Assembly (NCBI RefSeq): GCF_001431645.1
Contig: NZ_LLXU01000058.1
Location: 62,001 to 126,000, forward strand
Length of the DNA: 64,000 nucleotides
Source of the DNA: Stenotrophomonas panacihumi
GTDB taxonomy: Bacteria; Pseudomonadota; Gammaproteobacteria; Xanthomonadales; Xanthomonadaceae
Direction: 5' to 3'
Below are positions 18,519-26,208 of this stretch, in pieces (position 1 is the stretch's first letter; each line of letters opens with the position of its first letter). A program made the position numbers and the translations under genes. The notes beneath the pieces are model-generated. The model did no database searches. It was not told where the DNA came from and saw only the letters and a program-made list of their open reading frames with translations.

Positions 18519-20058
18519 ACAGGGCCCATTGCTCCTGTCGGATATGCGCGACCAGCGCGCGCAGCTCGCCATCCAGGGCGCGGTCTTCCTCGACCAGCGC
18601 GATGCGTTCGCACAGGTCCTCGTGCATCGCCTCGGCCCCGCCGCCGAGCGCGGCGCGCTCCTGCACGCGCTCGCGCAGGGTGATGCCCTGGCGCGCGGCG
18701 ATCAGCATCGCGGCCACCACCTGCTCGGCGAGCGTCAGCACGCGCAGGCAGTCGCGCGCGGCGATGGTGCCCATGCTCACCTTGTCCTGGTTGTGGCATT
18801 CGGTGGAGCGCGAGAACACCGAGGCCGGCATGGTCAGCTTGAGCGCCTCGGCGGTCCACGCCGAGACGCTGATCTGCAGCGCCTTCAGGCCGTGGTTGAT
18901 CGGCGCGCGCTCGCCGGTGACGCCGGAGAGGTTGGCCGGCAGGCCGTGGTTGTAGCGGCTGTCCACCAGCAGGGCGAGCTGGCGGTCGAGCAGGTCGGCG
19001 ATGTTGGCCACGGCGTTCTTCAGCGTGTCCATCGCCAGCGCGATATGGCCGCCGTAGAAGTGGCCACCGTGCAGGATCTGCTCGCGGTCCGGGTCGATCA
19101 GCGGGTTGTCGTTGGCGCTGTTGAGCTCGGTCTCGATGAGCTGGCGCAGGAACGGCAGCACGTCTTCGAGCACGCCGATGACGTGCGGCGCGCAGCGCAG
19201 CGAGTAGCGGTCCTGCAGGCGCTGGTCGTTGCGGCTGGGGCGGTCGCTGTGCAGGTCTTCGCGCAGGCGCGCGGCCACGCGCGTCTGGCCCGGATGCGGC
19301 TTGGCCGAGAACAGCACTTCGTCGAAGTGGTGCGCGTTGCCGTTGCTGGCCAGCACGTTGAAGGCGGTCAGGCGGGTGGCCAGGCGCGAGAGGTAATCCG
19401 CGCGGCGCCACGCCAGGCAGGCGAGCGCGGTCATCACCGCGGTGCCGTTCATGATCGCCAGGCCTTCCTTCGGACGCAGCTTCAGCGGCGTCATGCCGAT
19501 CTGCGCCAGCACCTCGGCGGCGGGCCGGCACCGCCCCTGGTACATCACCTCGCGCTCGCCGCACAGCACGGCGGCGACATAGGACAGCGGGGTGAGGTCA
19601 CCGCTGGCGCCGACCGAGCCCTCGGCCGGGATCAGCGGCAGCACGTCGTGGCGCAGCAGCGTGGCCAGGCCTTCGAGCAGCGGCAGGCTGACGCCGGACA
19701 TGCCGCGGCTCAGCGAGGCCAGGCGCGCGGCGAGCACGGCACGGGTTTCTTCCTCGTCGAGGAAACGGCCCAGGCCGCAGCCGTGGTAGGTGTAGAGATG
19801 GTGCGGCAGTTCGGCGACCAGCCGCGGCGGGATGTTCACCGTGCACGAATCGCCATAGCCGGTGGTGACGCCATAGATGACGCCGTCCTCGGCCAGCAGG
19901 CGGTCGAGGAAATCCGCGCCGCGCTGGATGCGCGCGCGGAACGCCGCGTCGTCGCTCAGCGCGGCGACATGGGTGCGGCGGGCCAGGCCCACCACCGATT
20001 CGATCGCCAGCGGCGCGCTGCCGAAGGGCTGCACGGGCAGCTCATTGTCCATCTTCAT
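18508..20058 (-). CDS. aromatic amino acid ammonia-lyase (tyrosine-type)
   Basis: Encodes 516 residues. The Ala-Ser-Gly triad that forms the MIO cofactor is at 151-153 in EGSVGASGDLTPLS, and YGVTTGYGD (62-70) supplies the catalytic Tyr. At the substrate-selectivity position this protein reads HHL (86-88), as in bacterial tyrosine ammonia-lyases; histidine lyases carry Ser-His there and phenylalanine lyases Phe-Leu. It should therefore form p-coumarate from tyrosine rather than urocanate from histidine. Automatic annotation will probably call it hutH, but there are no other histidine-degradation genes nearby. The start overlaps the acyltransferase gene by 17 bases; ATG 20052 is an alternative. 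Confidence 0.85.
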   Translation of the reverse strand: MKMDNELPVQPFGSAPLAIESVVGLARRTHVAALSDDAAFRARIQRGADFLDRLLAEDGVIYGVTTGYGDSCTVNIPPRLVAELPHHLYTYHGCGLGRFLDEEETRAVLAARLASLSRGMSGVSLPLLEGLATLLRHDVLPLIPAEGSVGASGDLTPLSYVAAVLCGEREVMYQGRCRPAAEVLAQIGMTPLKLRPKEGLAIMNGTAVMTALACLAWRRADYLSRLATRLTAFNVLASNGNAHHFDEVLFSAKPHPGQTRVAARLREDLHSDRPSRNDQRLQDRYSLRCAPHVIGVLEDVLPFLRQLIETELNSANDNPLIDPDREQILHGGHFYGGHIALAMDTLKNAVANIADLLDRQLALLVDSRYNHGLPANLSGVTGERAPINHGLKALQISVSAWTAEALKLTMPASVFSRSTECHNQDKVSMGTIAARDCLRVLTLAEQVVAAMLIAARQGITLRERVQERAALGGGAEAMHEDLCERIALVEEDRALDGELRALVAHIRQEQWALYVD

Positions 20059-20989
20059 GCGGAACCTGATCCCAGAAGGGGAAGAAATTGAACCAGTCAT
20101 AGGGGGCGGCCACGACCTGCGCTTCCAGCCATGCGGCCAGGCGCGTGGCCTGCTCGGCGATGGCGGCGTCGCGCGAACCACGCGGCAGCACGATGCGCTC
20201 GGCGAACCGGGCGAACGACACGCGATAGCCCTCGCCCGCGTGCAGGCAGGACATGGTGAACACCGGGCAGGCCAGCACCGAGGCCAGCACGTAGGCGCCA
20301 ATCGGGAACGGCGCCGCATGGCCGAGGAACGGCACGCGCACCACGCGCCCGCCGCCGACCGGTACGCGGTCGCCGGCAATGGCGACGAACTGGCCGGCCG
20401 CCACGCGCTCGGCCAGCACTGCGGCGGTGCCGGGGCCCATGTCGGTGACCTGCAGCAGTTCGACGCGGTGGCCCGGGTCGAGCTTGCGCATCATGCGGTT
20501 GATGCGCTGCGCGTGCGCGGTATGTACCAGCACGGTGATGCGAAAGCCGGGTACCGATTCGGCCAGCGCCTGGCACAGCTCCAGGCAGCCGATGTGCGCG
20601 GTGACGATCAACCCGCCACGGCCTTCGCGCACCAGCGCCAGCACCTGGTCGCGATGCAGCGCGACGCGTTCGGACGGATAGCGGCGGCCGGCGGCGAGCA
20701 GCTTGTCCAGCACGGTCTCGGCGAAGCAGGCGAAGTGGCGCAGGCTTTGCCATGCACCGGGTGGCCGCGCGAACACGCCTGCATGCGCATGCAGGCGTTG
20801 CAGGTACTGCAGCGAAGCGTGGCGTGCGGTGCGGTTGAGCAGCCAGTGCGTGAGCACCACCGGATACAGGCACACGCGGAACGGCCAGCGTCCGAACCAG
20901 CGATGCACGCCGCACAGGAAGGCGATACCCGCGGCCGAGGTGCTCTCGCCGATCTCCGCCCAGTGCGGCGTGCGCGCGGCGGCGTTCAT
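20042..20989 (-). CDS. LpxL/HtrB-family lysophospholipid-type acyltransferase
   Basis: Encodes 315 residues of the lauroyl acyltransferase superfamily. The motif LIVTAHIGCLELCQAL has the HX4(D/E) arrangement of these enzymes, with GDRVPVGGGRVVRVPFLG as the second conserved block. It probably attaches the polyene acyl chain, or a fatty acid, to the lipid carrier of the pigment at the inner membrane. Overlaps the glycosyltransferase gene by 4 bases. A second acyltransferase of the PlsC type lies at 24.5 kb. Confidence 0.85.
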   Translation of the reverse strand: MNAAARTPHWAEIGESTSAAGIAFLCGVHRWFGRWPFRVCLYPVVLTHWLLNRTARHASLQYLQRLHAHAGVFARPPGAWQSLRHFACFAETVLDKLLAAGRRYPSERVALHRDQVLALVREGRGGLIVTAHIGCLELCQALAESVPGFRITVLVHTAHAQRINRMMRKLDPGHRVELLQVTDMGPGTAAVLAERVAAGQFVAIAGDRVPVGGGRVVRVPFLGHAAPFPIGAYVLASVLACPVFTMSCLHAGEGYRVSFARFAERIVLPRGSRDAAIAEQATRLAAWLEAQVVAAPYDWFNFFPFWDQVPHEDGQ

Positions 20990-21744
20990 GCGGCGGCCCC
21001 GCGCAGGCGACGCCACAGCAGGCGCGGCGAGCGCCGCAGCATCCCGAAGAACAGCCGCGTATGCATGCGGCTGATGCGCACGTTGTCGCGCCACACGTCG
21101 AAATGCGAGACACCGTCGCGCGGATAAGTGACGCGCGTAGGCAGGTTGATCACGCCGACGCCGCGCCAGAACAGGCGCACGATCATGTCGGTGTCGAAAT
21201 CCATGCGGCGGCCGATCGGCTCTTCGGCCATCAGCCGCAGCACCGGCGGCAGCGGATAGACGCGAAAGCCGCACATCGAATCGCGGATCTGCAGCGACCA
21301 GGTGTTGATCCACACCCAGATGTGCGTGGCGTAGCGGCCGTACAGGCGGCCCTTCGGCACGCTCTCGTCGTACTGCGGTACGCCGGAGACGATCTGCCCG
21401 GGCGCGCGGCGCGCGTGGTCGAGGAAGCGCGGGATGTCGGCCGGGTCATGCTGGCCATCGGCGTCGATCTGCAGCACGTGGCTGTAGCCCAACCGCGCGG
21501 CCTCGGCGAAACCCGCCAGCACCGCCCCGCCCTTGCCCTGGTTGTTCGGCAGGCGCAGCAGGCGCACGCGCGGCGCATGCGCCGCGGCAAGTGCGTCGAG
21601 CACGGCGGCGCACGAGGCGCGCGAGCCATCGTCCACCAGCAGGCAATCCTCGCCGGTGGCGAGCACGCCTTCGACCATGCCGCCGATGGCGTGCTCGTGG
21701 TCGTAGACCGGGATCAGCACCAGCGGGCGGAAGGCCTCAGGCAT
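20986..21744 (-). CDS. family 2 glycosyltransferase of the pigment cluster
   Basis: Encodes 252 residues. The GT-A fold is seen in LVLIPVYDHEHAIGG, the DDGS motif CLLVDDGSR and the metal-binding DADGQHD. The type resembles dolichol-phosphate glycosyltransferases. It may glycosylate the pigment or its lipid anchor. ATG 21744 follows the 8-base overlap with the AMP-ligase gene; an in-frame Met 9 codons earlier lies inside that gene. Confidence 0.88.
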   Translation of the reverse strand: MPEAFRPLVLIPVYDHEHAIGGMVEGVLATGEDCLLVDDGSRASCAAVLDALAAAHAPRVRLLRLPNNQGKGGAVLAGFAEAARLGYSHVLQIDADGQHDPADIPRFLDHARRAPGQIVSGVPQYDESVPKGRLYGRYATHIWVWINTWSLQIRDSMCGFRVYPLPPVLRLMAEEPIGRRMDFDTDMIVRLFWRGVGVINLPTRVTYPRDGVSHFDVWRDNVRISRMHTRLFFGMLRRSPRLLWRRLRGAAA

Positions 21745-23419
21745 GGCCGAACACCACCTTGCCGCTGGCATGCGGGCCGTGGTCGGACACCAGGCGGAAC
21801 GCCAGCACCTGCTGGGTGGCGTTCCATTGCAGCGACATGCGCACCTGGTCGCCCGGGCGCAGCACGCGCTGGAATTTCAGCACGTCCATGCGCTGGAACG
21901 GCGCCTCGATGGCGAACGCCTCGCGGCCGAAGTGGATGGCCCAGTCCAGTTGCGCCACGCCGGGCAGGATGGCGGCCTGCGGGAAATGGCCATCGAAGGC
22001 GGCGAGCGAAGGATCGAGCAGGATGTCCAGCTCGGCCGCCTCGCTGCCACGCGCCTGCCATTGCGGCTGCGGATACGCCGGGCGGAACAGCTTCGCCAGG
22101 GCCGGCTCGGTGACCTTGCCCTGCGCGTTGAGCGGCAGCGCCTCGACGAAACGCCAGCGGCGCGGCCGCGTGACTGCATCGAAGCTGTCGGCCAGGTGCG
22201 CGGAGAGCTGCCGCGAGAATTCGCGACGGCCCGGCCCGCGCAACGCGGCCCAGCCGGCGTCGTTCGGCACGATCACCGCGCCGAGCACGCTGCGTGCGCC
22301 CGCCAGCACCAGCACGCGCGCCTCGGCCACGCCGGGGTGCTGCACCAATTGTTGCTGCAGGGCGTCGAGCGATACGCGGCGCTCTTCGATCTTGACGATG
22401 CGGTCGGCACGGCCGAGCAGGCGGAAGCCGCCATCGGGCAGCGCTTCGGCGCGGTCCTCGCTGCGCCACCAATGCGGCTGCGCGAGGTGCGGCGAATGCA
22501 CTTCGAGGTGGCCTTCGCCATCGATGCGCCACTGCACGTTGGGCAGCGGGTGCCAGTGCGGTGCCTCGGCTTCCCAGCGGCGCCACGCGATGCCACCGGT
22601 CTCGCTGCTGCCGAACACTTCGGTCGGGGCCACGCCCAGGCGCTGGCGCACGTCATGCGCGGAATCCGCCGGCAGCGGGCCGCCGGAGGAAAACACCGCG
22701 CGCAGGCGGCCCTGCAGCGCGGCCCAGTCGAGTTGTTCGGGAATGCGCTTGAGATGCGCCGGCGTGGCGACCAGCAGGGCATCGTGGCCGGCCATCGCGG
22801 CGACCATGTCCTCGTGGAAGAACGCGCGCGGCATCGTTTCGCGCCCGGCGGCCAGCGGCCACAGCACGCGGAACAACAGGCCGTAGATGTGCTGGTGCGA
22901 GACGGTGCCGTGCACGCGCGCGCCTTGCGCCAGTTCGCCGAACGCGGCCTGCAGCGCTTCCACTTCGCGTGCGAGCTGGCGCAGGCACTTGGCGATCGCC
23001 GCGGGTTCGCCGGTGCTGCCGGAGGTGAACATCACCAGCCGCGCGGCTTCCTCGTCCAGCGCGCGCAGCGCCTGCGCATCACCGGCGCCGGGCGTGGCGC
23101 GCAGCGGCTTCACTGTCGCGGGCAGGTCGCCGGCAAAACCGTGCACGTGCGCGGCGAGGCGATCCAGCGTGCCGGGCAGGTCGTCGCCGGGCAGGAACAC
23201 GCGCTTGCCGGCATGCCAGGCACCGAACAGCGCGGCGGAAAATTCGGCTTCGTCGGCAAGGTACAGCGCCCAGTCCTCGCCGGACGCGGCGGCGAACGCG
23301 GCGTGCCAGTCGGCCACGCGCTGCCGCCACGCGGCATGCGCGAGGCCCGGCCGCACCGCGCGCGCAGGCGCCTCGGCCAGCGCCAGGCGATCAAGCGCAA
23401 TCCACTCAGCCATGGCCAT
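21737..23419 (-). CDS. AMP-ligase fused to a hotdog dehydratase-like domain
   Basis: Encodes 560 residues. Residues 1-450 are an ANL adenylating enzyme: P-loop MFTSGSTGEPAA (about 130-141), FGSSETGG, the RADRIVKIEERRV hinge and the C-terminal catalytic Lys in LNAQGKVTEP. Residues about 460-560 form a FabA/FabZ-like hotdog with FDGHFPQAAILPGVAQL. In Escherichia and Xenorhabdus aryl polyene clusters the ligase and this dehydratase are separate genes. The ligase should activate the aryl acid for loading on an ACP, and the fused domain should dehydrate early intermediates. ATG 23419 has GAGGG six bases upstream; ATG 23413 is an alternative. Confidence 0.88.
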   Translation of the reverse strand: MAMAEWIALDRLALAEAPARAVRPGLAHAAWRQRVADWHAAFAAASGEDWALYLADEAEFSAALFGAWHAGKRVFLPGDDLPGTLDRLAAHVHGFAGDLPATVKPLRATPGAGDAQALRALDEEAARLVMFTSGSTGEPAAIAKCLRQLAREVEALQAAFGELAQGARVHGTVSHQHIYGLLFRVLWPLAAGRETMPRAFFHEDMVAAMAGHDALLVATPAHLKRIPEQLDWAALQGRLRAVFSSGGPLPADSAHDVRQRLGVAPTEVFGSSETGGIAWRRWEAEAPHWHPLPNVQWRIDGEGHLEVHSPHLAQPHWWRSEDRAEALPDGGFRLLGRADRIVKIEERRVSLDALQQQLVQHPGVAEARVLVLAGARSVLGAVIVPNDAGWAALRGPGRREFSRQLSAHLADSFDAVTRPRRWRFVEALPLNAQGKVTEPALAKLFRPAYPQPQWQARGSEAAELDILLDPSLAAFDGHFPQAAILPGVAQLDWAIHFGREAFAIEAPFQRMDVLKFQRVLRPGDQVRMSLQWNATQQVLAFRLVSDHGPHASGKVVFGHA

Positions 23420-23957
23420 GCGCCGCCCTCACCCGCTGGCGCACGCACCATTCCACCGCGAACAACACACCCATCATCACGTAAGCCAACAATCCGTTGT
23501 AAAGCGCCCAGGTCCGTTCCGACGCCCAGAAGGCCGTGGCGAGCGCGAGCGTGCCGTTGAGCACGAAGAAGCCGCACCACACCTGGGTGACGCGGCGGGT
23601 ATAAGCGATGGCCTGCGGCGGCAGGTCCGGCTCGCTCAGGCGGGCGATGCGCTCCACCGCACTGGGCGGAAAACGCAGGCTCACCGCGAACACGGCCAGC
23701 ATCACCGCGTTGACCAGCGCGGGGTACAGCTTCAGCGGCAGGGCCTGGTTGAGCACCGTGGCCAGCAGCGCCAGCACGCCGGCGCCGGCCGAGGCGGCCA
23801 GCCACACCGGCTGGCGCGTGGCCACCGCGCGCAGCAGGGCCAGGGCGAACAGCAGCAGCGCCAGCCAGCGCGGCTCGAAGCGTCCCATCGCCAGGTACAC
23901 CAGCACGGGATAGGCCAGCGACAGCAACAGCAGCGCGGCCGCGCGCAGTCGGTTCAC
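23406..23957 (-). CDS. COG4648-type integral membrane protein
   Basis: Encodes 183 residues with about five membrane segments, starting with LRAAALLLLSLAYPVLVYLAMG. Proteins of this COG4648 type occur in most aryl polyene clusters. No catalytic motif is recognised. The membrane location suggests it supports assembly or export of the pigment lipid. Overlaps the AMP-ligase start by 14 bases and follows the ACP gene by 17. Confidence 0.75.
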   Translation of the reverse strand: MNRLRAAALLLLSLAYPVLVYLAMGRFEPRWLALLLFALALLRAVATRQPVWLAASAGAGVLALLATVLNQALPLKLYPALVNAVMLAVFAVSLRFPPSAVERIARLSEPDLPPQAIAYTRRVTQVWCGFFVLNGTLALATAFWASERTWALYNGLLAYVMMGVLFAVEWCVRQRVRAAHGHG

Positions 23958-23974
23958 GGCGGCCGTCCCCGGGA

Positions 23975-24229
23975 TCAGGCGGCCTGGTCGCGCAGCAGCC
24001 CGTGCAGCACGTCGATGATGTCCTGCACGGTGCGCACCGACTTGAAGGCATCCGGCTGCAGGCTGCGGCCGAGCAGCGGCTTGAGCTGCACGATCAGGTC
24101 CACCGCGTCGATGCTGTCGATGTCGAGGTCTTCGTACAGCCGGGTTTCCGGCTGGATCCGCGAGGGATCGATCTCGAAGCTCTCATGCAGGATCGCCACG
24201 ATCCGGTCGAAAAGTTCGTTCTTGGTCAT
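23975..24229 (-). CDS. acyl carrier protein (first of two)
   Basis: Encodes 84 residues. The 4'-phosphopantetheine attachment serine is in LDIDSIDAVDLI, a normal DSx motif. Small and acidic like other ACPs. It carries the growing polyene between the KS, KR and dehydratase proteins. ATG 24229 is preferred; a TTG three codons upstream is also in frame. Separated from the second ACP gene by 24 bases. Confidence 0.88.
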   Translation of the reverse strand: MTKNELFDRIVAILHESFEIDPSRIQPETRLYEDLDIDSIDAVDLIVQLKPLLGRSLQPDAFKSVRTVQDIIDVLHGLLRDQAA

Positions 24230-24253
24230 GCTCTTCAATCTCTGCTCAGGCGC

Positions 24254-24514
24254 TCACGCCGACGGGTGCGAGGCCACGAATTCGGCCAGCGCGCGCACGC
24301 TGGCGAAGTGCTTGCGGGTTTCCTGCGAATCGGCCGACAGGCTGACGTTGTAACGCTTCTGCAGCGCCAGGCCGAGCTCGAGCGCATCGATCGAGTCCAG
24401 GCCCAGGCCTTCCACGAACAGCGGCGCCACCGGATCGATGTCCTCGGGCGTGATGTCTTCCAGCGACAGCGATGAAATGATCAATTCCTTGATCTCGTGC
24501 TCAAGTGCCTGCAC
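24254..24514 (-). CDS. acyl carrier protein (second of two)
   Basis: Encodes 86 residues from GTG 24514 (a TTG two codons earlier is the alternative). The phosphopantetheine serine is in GLGLDSIDALELGLAL. Two ACPs are the rule in aryl polyene clusters, probably with different partners for priming and elongation. The start overlaps the end of the PlsC-type acyltransferase gene by 14 bases. Confidence 0.85.
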   Translation of the reverse strand: MQALEHEIKELIISSLSLEDITPEDIDPVAPLFVEGLGLDSIDALELGLALQKRYNVSLSADSQETRKHFASVRALAEFVASHPSA

Positions 24515-25304
24515 GCGCAACGTCTCCCGAAAAATAGTGACCAAGATGGTCGTTGAGCCGGCGTACCGCCAGCGCCTCGCCCCCCGGCGCGGCCGCGATG
24601 GCGTCCACGAACGGCGCGATCGGCAGGTCATCCCCGACCTCGATCAACATGTGAAATCGCCGTGAAGGCACACGATACCATTTCTGGCCCTTGCCCAATG
24701 TCGGCGGGGCGCAGGAAATCCTGACGGGCGTGATGTCCAGACGCCCACGCACGGCGATGTTGGCCGCGCCGCGCTGCAGGCGCAGCGGACGCCCGGGTTC
24801 GCTGCGGGTGCCCTCGGGAAAGATCACCAGGTTGCCCCCGCCACGCACGGCGGCGATGCAGTCCTCGACCAGCCCGGCACCCTCGTCGTTGGCGATGTAG
24901 CCGGCCGCGCGCACCGGTCCGCGCATGAACGGGTTGCGTGCCACGCCAACCTTCACCACGCAGTCGGCATCGGGGAGTAGGGAGATCAGGAACACCACGT
25001 CGATCAGGGTCGGATGGTTGGCCAGGATCAACAAACCACGACGCTGAAGCCGTTCACGTCCGCGCACTTCGTAGGTGAGCAGGCCGAGCGTGTGCATCAG
25101 CCAGACATGGCTGGCGAAGCTGCGCTGGATCCAGCGCCGTGCCAGCGCGCGGCGTCGCGCAGGTTCGCGCACGCCGAGCTGCAGCAGCGGGAACACGCAC
25201 AGCCGCAGCAGCAGCCCGCCCACGCCGAAGGCCAGGAAACTCAAGCCCGTGCCGAAGACCCGCCAGGCATGATCCAGCCGGGTCGGCAGCAGGCGATCAA
25301 CCAT
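24501..25304 (-). CDS. PlsC-type lysophospholipid acyltransferase
   Basis: Encodes 267 residues. An N-terminal membrane segment (LSFLAFGVGGLLLRLCVF) precedes the acyltransferase motifs NHPTLID (NHX4D, catalytic) and FPEGTR (glycerol-phosphate binding). It probably transfers an acyl group, perhaps the aryl polyene itself, to a glycerolipid. Overlaps the short KS-like gene by 8 bases. Confidence 0.9.
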   Translation of the reverse strand: MVDRLLPTRLDHAWRVFGTGLSFLAFGVGGLLLRLCVFPLLQLGVREPARRRALARRWIQRSFASHVWLMHTLGLLTYEVRGRERLQRRGLLILANHPTLIDVVFLISLLPDADCVVKVGVARNPFMRGPVRAAGYIANDEGAGLVEDCIAAVRGGGNLVIFPEGTRSEPGRPLRLQRGAANIAVRGRLDITPVRISCAPPTLGKGQKWYRVPSRRFHMLIEVGDDLPIAPFVDAIAAAPGGEALAVRRLNDHLGHYFSGDVARAGT

Positions 25305-26040
25305 GGCGACGCCAGCGCCAGCGCTGGTCTTCGACGGCCACGTCGAGCTGCGGCTGGCCGCTGAGCAGGAAGTGGTGGACGGCCAGCCCGTGCTGGAGCG
25401 CGGAGGCTGGCGCGGGCGCGAGCCCGTCGGCCTCCCATGACAGGCTCAGGCGCTCGCCACCGGCATCGGCGGCCGCCAAACGCCAGCACCACGCATAGGC
25501 ATGGGCCGGTTCGTCGGCAAAATCGTCGTAAACCTCGGGCAACGGGCCGTCATAGCAGACCAGCAGCACCTCCGGCGCACCATCGGCCAGCAAGGCGGCG
25601 GCCTCGATGCAGGCGTTCTCCACCGACGCGGCGCCGCCCGCCAGCGCGAGATAGTTGCCATGGCGCTTGCGCACGATGGAGTACAGCGCGGCCACCGCGT
25701 TATGCACGGAGAGGCTGAAGGCGGTCGGCGAGAGCGGCTCGGCCTGGCCCAGCGCGCGCAGCAGTTCGACCGAGCCGGCGACATCGCCGTGGCGCGAGAC
25801 GAACACCAGCGGGACGTCCTCGCGGACGGGCGAGACGTCGCAATCGTCGGTGGCGCTGATCGCCATGCGGCCGAGGCGGTCGATCCGCCGCCGCATCACC
25901 GGCGGGACGTCGGCCAGCGCCGGGGCGCCTTCGCCGAGCGGGGCGGCTGGCGTGGCGGCGTGCGCCCAGTCGATCCAGTCCTGGGCCTGCGGCAGCCCTG
26001 GCGCCCAGGCCGACCAGCCGGTTACGGAAAATTCGATCAT
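25297..26040 (-). CDS. short beta-ketoacyl synthase-like protein (chain-length-factor type)
   Basis: Encodes 247 residues, about 60% of a normal KS, resembling the N-terminal beta-ketoacyl-synthase-like family found in aryl polyene clusters. The position of the KS nucleophile reads FSLSVHNAVAALYS and contains no Cys, so it should not condense substrates itself. It is probably the chain-length-factor partner of one of the two complete KSs. It is the first gene of the operon; the promoter should lie between 26041 and 26208. No clear ribosome-binding site precedes ATG 26040. Confidence 0.82.
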   Translation of the reverse strand: MIEFSVTGWSAWAPGLPQAQDWIDWAHAATPAAPLGEGAPALADVPPVMRRRIDRLGRMAISATDDCDVSPVREDVPLVFVSRHGDVAGSVELLRALGQAEPLSPTAFSLSVHNAVAALYSIVRKRHGNYLALAGGAASVENACIEAAALLADGAPEVLLVCYDGPLPEVYDDFADEPAHAYAWCWRLAAADAGGERLSLSWEADGLAPAPASALQHGLAVHHFLLSGQPQLDVAVEDQRWRWRRHG

Positions 26041-26059
26041 CGGGAAGACAGCGGCCAGG

Positions 26060-26135
26060 TCCGGAAAATGAATGATTCCGGAACATCCGGCATTCGATGC
26101 GGGGGATCGTGCCAGCGTGCCTTCCGGCGCGTCAA
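26060..26135. promoter_or_regulatory. inverted repeat and weak promoter candidate of the pigment operon
   Basis: The 168-base gap between the divergent pigment operon and xanB2 holds a perfect inverted repeat TCCGGAA-N9-TTCCGGA (26060-26066 and 26076-26082), 20 bases before the operon's first ATG. On the minus strand TTGACG (26130-26135) with a weak CACGAT 18 bases on (26106-26111) could be a promoter. The repeat fits a dimeric regulator site; which protein binds is unknown. Confidence 0.4.
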
Positions 26136-26208
26136 TGTGCCGCATGCGGCGGGGCCGGAGGGTGGCGCGCTATCATGCCGCGCCTCGCGACACCCCACTG
26201 GAAAGCGC

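Noticed and set aside
18508-20058. Histidine utilisation lyase hutH
   Set aside because: No other hut genes are near, the gene lies inside the pigment operon, and the selectivity residues are HHL, not the Ser-His of histidine lyases.
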